Positions 27,881 through 36,913 of a stretch of DNA of 64,000 bases are shown here, piece by piece. Position 1 is the stretch's first letter. The number at the start of each line of letters is the position of its first letter. The position numbers and the translations under genes are program-made. Under the pieces are notes generated by a model, which had not been told where the DNA came from, did no database searches, and was given only the letters and a program-made list of their open reading frames with translations. Source of the DNA: Bradyrhizobium iriomotense (GTDB lineage Bacteria > Pseudomonadota > Alphaproteobacteria > Rhizobiales > Xanthobacteraceae); NCBI RefSeq assembly GCF_018130765.1, contig NZ_JAFCJZ010000001.1:1-64000 (forward strand), written 5' to 3'.

Positions 27881-29749
27881 TCACTTCGTTTGCGTCGCTT
27901 GAGGCTCACCCTTCGACCACCAGGTCTCCGGAAGATAGCCGGACAGCGCGGTGGCCTTTGGCCGTTCTATCCGATTCCAGCGCGCGATCCATTGCTCGGA
28001 TACGTTAAACAGCGGGATTGTGTAGCAGCCCGCAATCAGGGCCCGGTCGAGCGCGCGAACCGCCGAGACGAATTCCGTATGTTCACGGGCCTCCAGCAGA
28101 GCGCCGATCATGGCGTCGATGGCGGGATCCCTGGCGCCCATGTAGTTGCGGGTGCCCGGATTGTCGGCGGCAGCGCTGCCCCAATAGAAATACTGCTCGT
28201 TGCCGGGCGACAGCGACTGGTCCCAGCGGTTCTGGATCATGTCGAACTCGTAACCGAGCCGGCGCTGGTCGAATTGCACGGGATCGACCGCGCGCACGCT
28301 GGCTTCGATGCCGGCGCGCTTGAGGTCGCGCTGGAAGGCGAGCGCGATGCGCTCCTGGTCGCGGGTCGTGACCATGATCTCGAAGGTGAAGGGCGCTCTG
28401 GTCGCGCGACTGCGCAGCACGGTGCCGTCGAGATCGTAGCCGGCTTCCGACAACAGCTTCAGCGCGGCGCGCAGCGTGGTGCGGTCGCGGCCCGAACCGT
28501 CGGTCACGGGCAGGCGGTAGCTGCCGTCCATGATCTCGGGCGGGATCTGCGCGGCGAACGGCTTGAGCAGCTCGCGCTCGCGCGCATCCGCAGGCCTGCC
28601 ATAGGCCGACAGCTCCGAGCCGGCGAAATAGCCGGCGACGCGCGAATAGAGGCCAAAGAAATAGTTGCGGTTGACCAGCTCGAAATCGAACAGCAGCGTC
28701 AGGGCCTTCCGCACCCGGATGTCGGCGAAGACCGGGCGGCGCGTGTTGAAGACCAGGAATTCGGAAGGCTGCGGCACGCCGGGCTTGACGGTGTCGCGGA
28801 TCACCTCGCCGCTCCTGGCGGCCGGAAAATCGTAGCCGTCGTGCCAGCGCAAGGGCTCGTGCTCGACGCGGAAATCGTAGAGGCCGCGCTTGAAGGCCTC
28901 GAACTGGCCGTTGGCCTCGCGAAAATAGTCGAGCCTGATCTCGTCGAAATTGTTGAGCCCGCGATTGATGGCGAGGTCGCGGCCCCAATAGTCGGGATTG
29001 CGCGTCAGCGTCACGCTGGCGCCAGCTTTCACCGCCGTGACGCGGTAGGGGCCGGAGCCGACCGGCCCCGTCAGCGTCGTCTCCTCGAAGGTCGCGACAT
29101 CGACCGCGTGCTTCGGCAGGATCGGCATCAGGCCGAGGATCAGCGGCAGTTCGCGGTCGTTGGCGCCAGTGAGGTCGAAGCGGACGGTGAGGGCGTCGGG
29201 CGCCTCGGCCTTCGCGACCTTGGCGTAATATTGCCGGTGGTTGGGACGGCCGTGGTCGCGCAGCAACTGCCAGGAGAACAGCACGTCCTCGGCCAGCACC
29301 GGCTTTCCGTCCGAGAAGCGGGCGCGGGGATCTAGGCGGAACGTGACGAAGGTCCGGTCGTCGTCGGTTTCGACGGTCTTGGCGAGCAGGCCGTAGAGCG
29401 TGAACGGCTCGTCCTGGCCGCGCGCGAGCAGGCTCTCGACGACGTAGCTGCGGATCGGCTGCACCGCCAATCCCTTCACGATGAAGGGATTGAGACTGTC
29501 GAAGGTTCCGAGAATGCCCCAGGTCAGCCGGCCGCCCTTGCGGGCCTCGGGATTGGCATAGGGCATGTGGGTGAAATCGGCGGGCATCGCCGGCTTGCCG
29601 TGCATGGCGATGGCATGGGCTTCCTCGGCCCGTGCAGCACCCGCCGACAGGCCCCAAGTGAGCGCACAAGTGAGCGCGCAAGCGAGCGCAAGGGCAAGCG
29701 CGCAGAGGCGGAGACCGGGGCCCTCGACGAGGCGCTGGAACATGAACAT
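27881..29749 (-). CDS. Extracellular solute-binding protein, family 5 (YejA-like)
   Basis: About 622 residues from the ATG at 29749. An unusually long Ala/Leu/Cys signal region (LCALALALACALTCALTWG) ends in GAARAEE. The mature part is a family 5 peptide-binding protein: FTHMPYANPEARKGGRLTWG is the YejA-type N-terminus, and the central region has LDPRARFSDGKPVLAEDVLFSW. It would deliver oligopeptides to an ABC importer, but no permease or ATPase gene is next to it. The signal sequence is encoded by a fourfold 12-base repeat. Followed at 4 bases by the degenerate acyl-CoA-synthetase-like gene. Confidence 0.85.
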   Translation of the reverse strand: MFMFQRLVEGPGLRLCALALALACALTCALTWGLSAGAARAEEAHAIAMHGKPAMPADFTHMPYANPEARKGGRLTWGILGTFDSLNPFIVKGLAVQPIRSYVVESLLARGQDEPFTLYGLLAKTVETDDDRTFVTFRLDPRARFSDGKPVLAEDVLFSWQLLRDHGRPNHRQYYAKVAKAEAPDALTVRFDLTGANDRELPLILGLMPILPKHAVDVATFEETTLTGPVGSGPYRVTAVKAGASVTLTRNPDYWGRDLAINRGLNNFDEIRLDYFREANGQFEAFKRGLYDFRVEHEPLRWHDGYDFPAARSGEVIRDTVKPGVPQPSEFLVFNTRRPVFADIRVRKALTLLFDFELVNRNYFFGLYSRVAGYFAGSELSAYGRPADARERELLKPFAAQIPPEIMDGSYRLPVTDGSGRDRTTLRAALKLLSEAGYDLDGTVLRSRATRAPFTFEIMVTTRDQERIALAFQRDLKRAGIEASVRAVDPVQFDQRRLGYEFDMIQNRWDQSLSPGNEQYFYWGSAAADNPGTRNYMGARDPAIDAMIGALLEAREHTEFVSAVRALDRALIAGCYTIPLFNVSEQWIARWNRIERPKATALSGYLPETWWSKGEPQATQTK

Positions 29750-30010
29750 CGGCACACGTTGATTCGAGGACCGGTAAAGCCTGAATCCTATCACAGGGAA
29801 TTTCACCGGATGCAGCTGCGGATGTGGCCAAACATGGTTGTCGGCATTGATCTTTTCGTCGGCCACGCTAAGAAGGCACCCGATCGCGCAAGAGCGTCGA
29901 GCCCGTCACTTATCCGCCTCAATTGACGGGGAGAGAGCCGCGCCCAAGGCGGCCAGGTTCGGCGCTTCGGAGCGGTTCGGGCACTTCCCGTTCAGAAAGG
30001 GTTTTCCGCA

Positions 30011-30841
30011 ATGAATTTCTGTTACTTGGCCGCGTCCGTCCGGCCGCGCGGGCGACTTCTCGCCTTGTTGACGGCGACGGCGTTGGCCGTCCCGTTTGCC
30101 GCCGAAGCCCAGACCCCGGCGCCGGCCCCCGGCGCGCCCGCCGCGCCCAAGGCCGCTCCGGCCCCGAAGGCGGCGGCTCCGAAGGCTGCCCCCAAGGCTC
30201 CGGCGCCCGCCCAGGCGCAGCCGGCCCAGCAGGCTCCTGCGCAAGGCGCCCCGGCGCAGCAGGGCGCGGCCCAGCCCGCCGACCAGCAGATCCAGCTGAT
30301 CTACGCCCCCTGGACCAAGTTCTGCCTCAAGGGCCAGGACGCCAACGCCAAGCAGGTCTGCTTCACCGGTAAGGACGGCCGCATCGAATCGGGCCAGCCG
30401 GTCATCGCCGCCGTCATCATCGAGCCGGAAGGCGAGCCCAAGAAGATCCTGCGCGTGACGCTGCCGCTCGGCATGCAGCTCGTGCACGGCACCCGCATCA
30501 TCGTGGACAGCAACGCGCCGCTGCAGCAGCCCTATGTGATCTGCTTCCAGAACGGCTGCATGTCCGACTACGAGGCGACGCCCGAGCTCATCAACAGCAT
30601 GAAGAAGGGCCAGAATCTCGTTGTCCAGGCGATCAACGCCAACGGCGCACCGCTGACCCTGCCGCTGCCGCTCGCCGGCGAATTCCAGAAGGCCTATGAC
30701 GGTCCGCCGACCGATCCGAAGGTGTTCGAGGAAACCCAGAAGAAGCTCCAGGAAGAGCTTCAGAAGAAGGCCGACGAGCAGCGCAAGAAGCTTGAGCAGC
30801 AGGGCACGCCGCCCGGCGCACCGCCGGCGGGTCAGAAATAA
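30011..30841 (+). CDS. Invasion-associated locus B (IalB) family protein
   Basis: 276 residues. Signal peptide (LLALLTATALAVPFAAEA), then about 55 residues of Ala/Pro/Lys/Gln low complexity. The IalB domain runs from IYAPWTKFCLKG to the region of YVICFQNGCMSDYEA, with paired cysteines. The tail is Lys/Glu/Gln helical (EETQKKLQEELQKKADEQ). IalB proteins are periplasmic or surface proteins of alphaproteobacteria, first linked to erythrocyte entry in Bartonella. Their role in rhizobia is unclear. AAAGGG precedes the ATG. A strong terminator follows. Confidence 0.85.
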   Translation: MNFCYLAASVRPRGRLLALLTATALAVPFAAEAQTPAPAPGAPAAPKAAPAPKAAAPKAAPKAPAPAQAQPAQQAPAQGAPAQQGAAQPADQQIQLIYAPWTKFCLKGQDANAKQVCFTGKDGRIESGQPVIAAVIIEPEGEPKKILRVTLPLGMQLVHGTRIIVDSNAPLQQPYVICFQNGCMSDYEATPELINSMKKGQNLVVQAINANGAPLTLPLPLAGEFQKAYDGPPTDPKVFEETQKKLQEELQKKADEQRKKLEQQGTPPGAPPAGQK

Positions 30842-30863
30842 TTGGGACCAAATCCCGGACATG

Positions 30864-30893
30864 AAAAAAGGCGCTCATTCGAGCGCCTTTTTT
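30864..30893. terminator. Bidirectional intrinsic terminator
   Basis: Perfect 7-bp stem GGCGCTC/GAGCGCC around ATTC, with six A before it and six T after it. It works on either strand, ending the IalB gene on the plus strand and hspQ on the minus strand. Confidence 0.95.
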
Positions 30894-30920
30894 AATGGCC
30901 GCATTGTCGGCGGCGAAACT

Positions 30921-31253
30921 TCAATTCAGCGACGGATTGCGCGGGCGGTAGCCGCCGGTCTTGTCCTTGATGAAGATCTCGGCGACCTGGGAATGCCGGA
31001 CCGGCTCGCCGGAATCGTCCGGCAGCAGGTTCTGCTCGGAGACATAGGCGACGTACTCGGACTCCGCGTTCTCCGCGAGCAGGTGGTAGAACGGCTGGTC
31101 CTTGTGGGGCCGCACCTCCTCAGGGATAGACAGCCACCACTCCTCGGTGTTGTTGAATTCCGGATCGATGTCGAAGATCACGCCCCGGAACGAGAAGATC
31201 CGGTGGCGGACGACCTGTCCGATCTGGAATTTGGCGGTCCTCGCTTTAATCAT
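30921..31253 (-). CDS. hspQ: Heat shock protein HspQ
   Basis: 110 residues, the normal size for HspQ (hemimethylated-DNA-binding YccV-like fold). Typical segments are FQIGQVVRHRIFSFRGVIFDIDP, cut here to its first half by the length rule in other entries, and HKDQPFYHLLAEN. In enterobacteria HspQ is a Lon specificity-enhancing factor and affects DnaA stability. It ends at the shared bidirectional terminator. Confidence 0.92.
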   Translation of the reverse strand: MIKARTAKFQIGQVVRHRIFSFRGVIFDIDPEFNNTEEWWLSIPEEVRPHKDQPFYHLLAENAESEYVAYVSEQNLLPDDSGEPVRHSQVAEIFIKDKTGGYRPRNPSLN

Positions 31254-31359
31254 CCCTCGTCGATAGACCAGGATTGTGGCCGATGCTAGTGGCCTTAGCG
31301 GGAATTAACCTTCGCGTAAGGGGCGGATAGCCCCCAAGTCTTCAGAAAACACTTCATCA

Positions 31360-32313
31360 ATGGTCGATATCCTCAATCTGGCTCTACCTTATTTTGGCCT
31401 GATCTTCGTTGGTTTCGCCTGCGGCAAGGTCAAGGCCCTGCCGGAATCAGGCCTCGCCTGGATGAACTTCTTCCTGCTCTACGTGTCGCTGCCGGCACTG
31501 CTGTTCGCGATCATGTCGAAGACGCCGTTTGCGGAGCTGAACAACCCGCCGTTCCTGATCGCGACCACGCTGTCGACGGTGGCGGCATTCACCCTGGCGC
31601 TGGTCGTTGGCAAGGTGCTGGGACGGCTGAGCCTGCGCGAGGCGACGCTCGCTGGTCTCTCCGGCGGCTACGGCAATATCGGCTACATGGGGCCGGGGCT
31701 CGCGCTCGCAGTGCTCGGGACCAAGGCGGCGGCGCCGACGGCGCTGATCTTCTGCTGCGACAGCATCTTCCTGTTCACGATCGTGCCGCTCTTGATCGAG
31801 CTCTCCGACCGCGACCATCCCTCGATCGTGCATGCCTTCGGCGTCGTGCTGAAGCAGATTGTGCTCAACCCGCTGATCATGTCGGCGTGCTTTGGCGCCG
31901 CGGTGGCCGCGCTCCATATCGAGCTGCCGGTCGCGCTCGACCGCACCATCACCTTCCTCCAGAACGCAGCCGCGCCGACCGCGCTGTTCGTGCTCGGCGT
32001 GACGGTGGCGCTTCGTCCGTTCGACCGCGTGCCGTGGGAGGTGCCGGGCGTGATCGCGGTGAAGCTCCTGATCCATCCGCTCGCAGCGTTCGGCCTGATG
32101 CTGGCCTTCGGCCCGTTCGCGCAGCCCTGGGCCGCGACCGCCGTGCTGATGGCCTCGCTGCCGCCGGCATTGAACGTGTTCGTCATCGCGCGGCAGAACG
32201 ATGCCTGGATCGAATCCGCCTCCGTCGCCGTGCTGCTCGGGACCTTCGCGTCGGTGGTCACGCTGACCAGCGTGATGTGGGCGATCCAGACGGGGCGGCT
32301 GGCGTTTCCGTGA
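31360..32313 (+). CDS. AEC (auxin efflux carrier) family transporter
   Basis: 317 residues with about ten transmembrane helices. The N-terminal run (LPYFGLIFVGFACGKVKAL) and the central GGYGNIGYMGPGLAL, with the broken helix that binds substrate in this fold, place it in the AEC/BART superfamily. Bacterial members export or import small organic acids such as malate or malonate. The substrate cannot be predicted here. It stops 38 bases before the convergent GntR regulator gene and is not obviously part of that operon. Confidence 0.88.
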   Translation: MVDILNLALPYFGLIFVGFACGKVKALPESGLAWMNFFLLYVSLPALLFAIMSKTPFAELNNPPFLIATTLSTVAAFTLALVVGKVLGRLSLREATLAGLSGGYGNIGYMGPGLALAVLGTKAAAPTALIFCCDSIFLFTIVPLLIELSDRDHPSIVHAFGVVLKQIVLNPLIMSACFGAAVAALHIELPVALDRTITFLQNAAAPTALFVLGVTVALRPFDRVPWEVPGVIAVKLLIHPLAAFGLMLAFGPFAQPWAATAVLMASLPPALNVFVIARQNDAWIESASVAVLLGTFASVVTLTSVMWAIQTGRLAFP

Positions 32314-32351
32314 ACGAAAGGCCATTCAGGACCTGACGGGCGGCTCTTCCG

Positions 32352-33242
32352 TCACGACGCTGCGGTCCGCGCGACGAGAAATGCCTGTTCCAGATGCGCG
32401 CGCATGCGGGTCGAGGCCAGCGGAGCGTCGCCGTCGGCAATGGCCTCGATGATCGCGAGGTGCTCGCGACACCATTCGCGGACACGGCGGCTGTCGAAAT
32501 AGCTGCCGAATTCGAGCAGGCGTCGAAGCCTGTTCTGGTACTGGACCGCCTGGGCGAAAAATGCGTTGCCGCAGAACTCGGCGCACATCTCGTGAAATGC
32601 GGCGTCCGTCTCGAACAATTGCGTGCTGGAGACCGATGCGATGTCGGGGTGCGAGACCAGGTAAAGGTGCTGCAGGCGCATCCGTTCGATGGCGGCGAGA
32701 TCCGGCTTGAAAGTCGTGAGCAGAAAGGCCGAGGGCTCGATCGTCAGACGAAATTCGTAGCTGGCGCGCAGCGAGACGAGGGAGTCGAGCGTCGGCAGGA
32801 ACGCCCAGCCATGCCCTTGCTTGCGTGCGATCAGTCCGTCTTCGGCAAGACGGGAGAGGGTGCGCGCCAGCGCGACGCGGTCCACGGCGTAGCGGCGGGC
32901 AATTTCGCTCTGGGTGATGGAATTGGGAATACGATGCTCGAGCCGATCGCGAACCAGCTTTGCGTAGAGCTTCTCCTCCGCCGTCGACGGGACCTCGATC
33001 TCGATGCGATGCAGTGAATCGAATGGCTTGCGCAGGAAGAAGCCATGGTTCTTCCGCGTCTCGACAATGCCGCGCTCGGCAAGCAGGTCCAGCGCCGACC
33101 TGATCGGGGTCCGCGAGACGCCGATCAGATCGGCGAGCTGCTGCTCGCGCAGATGGTGGCCGGGCTCCAGCTTGGCGTCCCTGATGACATCCAGAATCTG
33201 GTTGGCGAGGCGAAATCGGGTTTGCTGGGTGGACCGCGCCAT
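32352..33242 (-). CDS. GntR-family regulator, FCD type, with a second winged helix
   Basis: 296 residues, longer than the usual 220-240. The first winged helix is at residues about 10-75 (LREQQLADLIGVSRTPIRSA). A second one is visible at about 105-145 (ITQSEIARRYAVDRVALART then GLIARKQGHGWAF). The FCD effector domain occupies the rest, with the His metal ligands of this class likely among DAAFHEMC and REHLAIIEA. It is divergent from the transporter/catabolic operon starting at 33434, and by FCD precedent should repress it until a carboxylate ligand binds. Confidence 0.88.
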   Translation of the reverse strand: MARSTQQTRFRLANQILDVIRDAKLEPGHHLREQQLADLIGVSRTPIRSALDLLAERGIVETRKNHGFFLRKPFDSLHRIEIEVPSTAEEKLYAKLVRDRLEHRIPNSITQSEIARRYAVDRVALARTLSRLAEDGLIARKQGHGWAFLPTLDSLVSLRASYEFRLTIEPSAFLLTTFKPDLAAIERMRLQHLYLVSHPDIASVSSTQLFETDAAFHEMCAEFCGNAFFAQAVQYQNRLRRLLEFGSYFDSRRVREWCREHLAIIEAIADGDAPLASTRMRAHLEQAFLVARTAAS

Positions 33243-33365
33243 GGCGGGAGGCTCTGGGATCCGTCCTGAAGTACGAGTTGTTGCTTACGATACAATGGCT
33301 TGAGCTGCGATCCCGGTCAAAACCGATATGACTAAAGCTTAGACAGGGATGCCCGCGGATCAGGC

Positions 33366-33406
33366 TTGACGCAAAAGGTGGCAAAGATTGTATATTAGCC
33401 AACAAT
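33366..33406 (+). promoter_or_regulatory. Promoter with overlapping dyad operator for the uptake operon
   Basis: TTGACG (33366-33371), 17 bases, then TGTATA (33389-33394), with TATATT overlapping it, makes a good sigma-70 promoter 28-40 bases before the ATG of the binding-protein gene. ATTGT (33387-33391) and ACAAT (33402-33406) form an inverted repeat across the -10, a natural site for the divergent GntR repressor. This AT-rich patch stands out from its surroundings. Confidence 0.6.
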
Positions 33407-33433
33407 AAAACAATCAAGCCACAGGGGTACCCC

Positions 33434-34243
33434 ATGTCTCGTTTACGCCTTGCCTGCGGAATCCTGTCGCTTTGCCTGTCCGGATCGGTGATGGCGGCCG
33501 ACCTCTCGTCGGCCACGCTGGTCGAAAAGGGCGCGCTGACCTACGGCGTTGCCGGCACCTTCGCGCCGTTCGAATTTCAGAAAGACGGCAAGCTCTCCGG
33601 CTTCGACATCGACATGATCGGCCTGTTGAGCAAGAAGCTCGGCGTCGAGGCCAAGCCGATGAACATGGAGTTCAAGGGGCTGATCGTCGCGCTGCAAGGC
33701 GGCCGCGCCGACATCATCAATTCGGCCATGTACATCAACGAGCAGCGTGCGGCTCAGGTGGACTTCGTCCCCTATTTGAAGATCGGCACGCTCGTCGTGG
33801 TGCAGGCGGGCAATCCCGCCAAGATCACCGGTCGCGACGATTCCCTCTGCGGCAAGACCATCGCCGTCACGCTTGGCGGCATCCAGGAAACCTACGCGCG
33901 CCAGGACGACAAGCGCTGCCGCGACAAGGGGCTCGCCGCCATCAACGTGATGACGCTGCCGACCGCGCAGGATTCGGCGCTGACGCTCCGGCAGGGGCGG
34001 GCCGATGTCCTGTTCAATTCCACGCCTGGTGTGGTCGAACTGATGGACAAGGTGCCCGGCGTCTACGCCGTGGCGGGCCCGGAGTTCGAGGCCAACACGC
34101 AGATCGGCATGGCCGTGCGCAAGGGCGACAGCGCGATGAAATCGGCGGTCGAGGCCGCGCTGAAGGAGATCGTTGCCGACGGCTCCTACAAGAAGCTGAT
34201 TGAAACCTGGAAATTTCCTGCCTCGGTGTCGCTGTTCGACTAA
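33434..34243 (+). CDS. Periplasmic amino-acid-type solute-binding protein (SBP_bac_3)
   Basis: 269 residues. Signal peptide MSRLRLACGILSLCLSGSVMA. The mature domain is family 3: LTYGVAGTFAPFEFQKDGKL, then GFDIDMIGLLSKKLGV, with the usual ligand-binding Asp/Arg pattern. It captures a polar, probably amino-acid-like or betaine-like solute. First gene of the operon, behind the promoter at 33366-33406. The permease starts 12 bases later. The substrate is unknown, although the enzymes downstream suggest an N-acylated or cyclic amino-acid derivative. Confidence 0.92.
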   Translation: MSRLRLACGILSLCLSGSVMAADLSSATLVEKGALTYGVAGTFAPFEFQKDGKLSGFDIDMIGLLSKKLGVEAKPMNMEFKGLIVALQGGRADIINSAMYINEQRAAQVDFVPYLKIGTLVVVQAGNPAKITGRDDSLCGKTIAVTLGGIQETYARQDDKRCRDKGLAAINVMTLPTAQDSALTLRQGRADVLFNSTPGVVELMDKVPGVYAVAGPEFEANTQIGMAVRKGDSAMKSAVEAALKEIVADGSYKKLIETWKFPASVSLFD

Positions 34244-34255
34244 GGGAGCCCTCAG

Positions 34256-34981
34256 GTGTCCATCGAACTCGTCCTGAAGTACCTCACATCGCCGAATTTC
34301 CTGCGCGGCGCGGAGATGACGCTGCTGCTGACGGTCGCCTCGCTGGTCTTCGGCGTCCTGATCGGCCTCGTGCTTGCGTTGATCCAGGAGAGCCAGACCC
34401 GGATCGGCACCGTCGTCACGCTGGCCTATCTCTGGCTGTTCCGCGGCACGCCCGTGCTGTTTCAGATCATCTTCATCTACAACGTGCTGCCGTCCTTCGG
34501 CATCAGGCTTTCGGCCTTCGTGTGCGCGGTGCTGGCATTGTCGCTGAACGAGGGCGCCTACATGGCGGAGATCCTGCGTTCGGGGCTTCAGGCCGTGAAG
34601 AAAGGCCAGCGTACCGCCGGCCTCGCGCTCGGCATGACCCGAACCGAGATGATGCGCTACGTCGTGATCCCCCAGGCCGCCCGGATCGTGCTGCCGCCGA
34701 TCGGCAACCAGATGATCGGCATGCTGAAGCTCAGCGCGCTGGTCTCGGTGATTGCGGTGGAAGAGCTGCTGCTGGTCGCGAACCAGACGGCGAGCGCCGA
34801 CTTCCGCTACTTCGAGGCGTTGACCGCCGCCGGCATCTATTATCTCGCGATGACCACGGCCTTCATGGGCCTGCAAATCCTGCTGGAGACCGTGCTCGAC
34901 CCGAAGAAGCGGCAGCGGATGCGGCGGCTGACGCTGACCGAACGGATGCTCGGGACCTCGAAGGCGCTGGCTGTACGGTAG
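34256..34981 (+). CDS. Amino-acid-type ABC transporter permease
   Basis: 241 residues from a GTG at 34256. Five or so transmembrane helices of the HisM/HEQRo type. The ATPase-contact loop is present: EGAYMAEILRSGLQAVKKGQ, then RTAGLALGMTRTEMMRYVVI, with the EAA-type glycine. Only one permease gene is present, so the channel is likely a homodimer, as in GlnP-like systems. It lies between the binding protein and the ATPase with minimal spacing. Confidence 0.92.
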   Translation: MSIELVLKYLTSPNFLRGAEMTLLLTVASLVFGVLIGLVLALIQESQTRIGTVVTLAYLWLFRGTPVLFQIIFIYNVLPSFGIRLSAFVCAVLALSLNEGAYMAEILRSGLQAVKKGQRTAGLALGMTRTEMMRYVVIPQAARIVLPPIGNQMIGMLKLSALVSVIAVEELLLVANQTASADFRYFEALTAAGIYYLAMTTAFMGLQILLETVLDPKKRQRMRRLTLTERMLGTSKALAVR

Positions 34982-34986
34982 CGAGG

Positions 34987-35721
34987 ATGCAGCATCTTCT
35001 CGAAATCGTCGGCATCAACAAGAGCTTTGGTGCGACGCAGGTCCTGAAGACCTGCACGCTGACGGTCGATCCGTCGGAGACGCTCGTCGTGATCGGACCA
35101 TCAGGGTCCGGCAAGTCGACGCTCTTGCGCTGCGTCAACCTGCTGGAGACGGTCGACAGCGGCGACATCTTCTTCGAAGGCGAGAACATCACGCGCGCCC
35201 GCCGCACCGCGCATCTGCTGCGCCGGCAGATCGGCATGGTGTTCCAGAATTTCGAGCTGTTCGCTCATCTCTCGGCGGCCGAGAACGTCATGCTGGCGCC
35301 GGTGAAGATTTTGGGAATGAGCCGCGCCGATGCCCATGACATCGCGGTCGATCTCCTGCGCAAGGTGCAGATTCCCGAGAAGGCGGATGCCTTTCCGGAC
35401 GAGCTGTCCGGCGGCCAGCAGCAGCGCGTCGCCATTGCCAGCGCGCTCGCGATGCGGCCGAAGCTGATGCTGTATGATGAGCCGACCTCCGCGCTCGATC
35501 CGGAAATGATCCGCGAGGTGCTCGATGTCATGACGACCCTCAGTGCCGAGGGCATGACGAGCATCGTCGTCACCCATGAGATGGGGTTTGCCAAGCGCGC
35601 CGCGGACAGGATCGTATTCATGGAAAGCGGCGAGATCATCGAGAGCGCGCCGAGCGACCAGTTCTTCGGCGGCACCGTCAACGACCGCGCGCGCCGCTTT
35701 CTCGATCAGATCCTTCACTGA
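34987..35721 (+). CDS. Amino-acid-type ABC transporter ATP-binding protein
   Basis: 244 residues. Walker [10 protein letters not shown] (residues about 38-46), Q-loop MVFQNFELF, signature [16 protein letters not shown], Walker [15 protein letters not shown] and the switch His in VVTHEMGFA. Powers the importer of this operon. The ATG is 5 bases after the permease stop, with GCGAGG as a ribosome binding site. Confidence 0.95.
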   Translation: MQHLLEIVGINKSFGATQVLKTCTLTVDPSETLVVIGPSGSGKSTLLRCVNLLETVDSGDIFFEGENITRARRTAHLLRRQIGMVFQNFELFAHLSAAENVMLAPVKILGMSRADAHDIAVDLLRKVQIPEKADAFPDELSGGQQQRVAIASALAMRPKLMLYDEPTSALDPEMIREVLDVMTTLSAEGMTSIVVTHEMGFAKRAADRIVFMESGEIIESAPSDQFFGGTVNDRARRFLDQILH

Positions 35722-35743
35722 CCCCGATATCCGGAGCCCGTCG

Positions 35744-36901
35744 ATGTCCACTTCTCCCGATGTCGCCCGCATGAAGCGCGAGCTCGCAAGGCTCATTGCG
35801 ATCGACACGCAAAATCCTCCTGGTCACGAGGCGCCTGCGGCGGAGTATCTGCGTGATCTGCTGGTCGGCGGCGGCTTCGGTGTCACGGTTCAGGAGTACA
35901 AGCCGGGACGGGTCAACGTGGTCGCGCGGCTCGAGAATGGCGCCGGCCCCGTCTTCGCCTTCAACACCCATATGGATGTCGTGCCTGCCGGCGAGGGGTG
36001 GGCCTCGGATCCCTTTGGCCTGATCGAGAAGGATGGCCGGCTCTACGGCCGAGGCGCCTGCGACTGCAAGGGGCCTTTGGCCGCCATGCTGGAAGCCATG
36101 CGCATGCTGGCAGACGATCGTACGGCATGGTCGGGAACGCTGCTTGGCGTTTTTGTGGCCGACGAAGAGATCGCCAGCGAAGGCGCCAAATTTTATGCCG
36201 CGAACCATCCCAGGATCGACGCTGCCGTGATCGGCGAGCCGACGTCGAACGCCGTCTTCTCCGCGCACAAGGGCAGCTTGCGGCCAGTTGTGCGGGTGTA
36301 CGGCGTCTCGGCGCATTCCGGAACGCCGCATCTCGGTGAGAACGCGATCTACCGAGCTGGCGAGTTGCTGGGCCTCGTCGCCGAGCATCACGACAAGGTC
36401 GTCCGTCACCGCAGCCATCCGCTGGTCGGAGCGGCCAGCCTCACGGTTACGAGGATCAATGGCGGCCACGCCGACAACGTGCTGCCCGGTGCCTGCGATC
36501 TGCTGCTCGATCGGCGGATGGTGCCGGGAGAGGACGAGGGCGCCGTGAAGCGCGAGATCGACGATCTTCTCGCGGTCGCGCGCGAGCGTTTCGGGCTGCG
36601 TGCCGAGGTCGTCGATTACAAGGCGACGACAGGCGGGGCGACGGAGACGGCGCAGGACAGCGTGATCGTGCAGGCGAGCCTTGCTGCCAGCCGTGCCCAC
36701 GGTGTGACCAAGCCGGGTCCGTTCGGCTTCCAGGGCGCCTGCGACCTCGTGCATTTCGCTGGTGTTGGTGCGCAGGGGACCGTGATCGGTCCGGGCGATC
36801 TCGCCGTTGCTCACAAACCCGACGAGTTCGTTCCCGTCGATGAATTCATCACCGCCAGCCTGATCTATCGCGACGTGGCCAAAGCCATGCTGCGCAACTA
36901 G
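35744..36901 (+). CDS. M20 family deacylase, ArgE/DapE type
   Basis: 385 residues. All metal-site motifs of the di-zinc M20 fold are visible: FNTHMDVVPAGEGW (His, Asp), GRGACDCKGPLAAML (bridging Asp), DEEIASEGA (general base Glu), IGEPTSN, and a final His in AVAHKPDEFVP. The dimerisation domain is between. It should hydrolyse an amide bond of an N-acyl amino acid or similar to release the free amine. CCGGAG lies before the ATG at 35744. Fourth gene of the operon, following the ATPase by 22 bases. Confidence 0.9.
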   Translation: MSTSPDVARMKRELARLIAIDTQNPPGHEAPAAEYLRDLLVGGGFGVTVQEYKPGRVNVVARLENGAGPVFAFNTHMDVVPAGEGWASDPFGLIEKDGRLYGRGACDCKGPLAAMLEAMRMLADDRTAWSGTLLGVFVADEEIASEGAKFYAANHPRIDAAVIGEPTSNAVFSAHKGSLRPVVRVYGVSAHSGTPHLGENAIYRAGELLGLVAEHHDKVVRHRSHPLVGAASLTVTRINGGHADNVLPGACDLLLDRRMVPGEDEGAVKREIDDLLAVARERFGLRAEVVDYKATTGGATETAQDSVIVQASLAASRAHGVTKPGPFGFQGACDLVHFAGVGAQGTVIGPGDLAVAHKPDEFVPVDEFITASLIYRDVAKAMLRN

Positions 36902-36913
36902 GACCCGAGCGTC

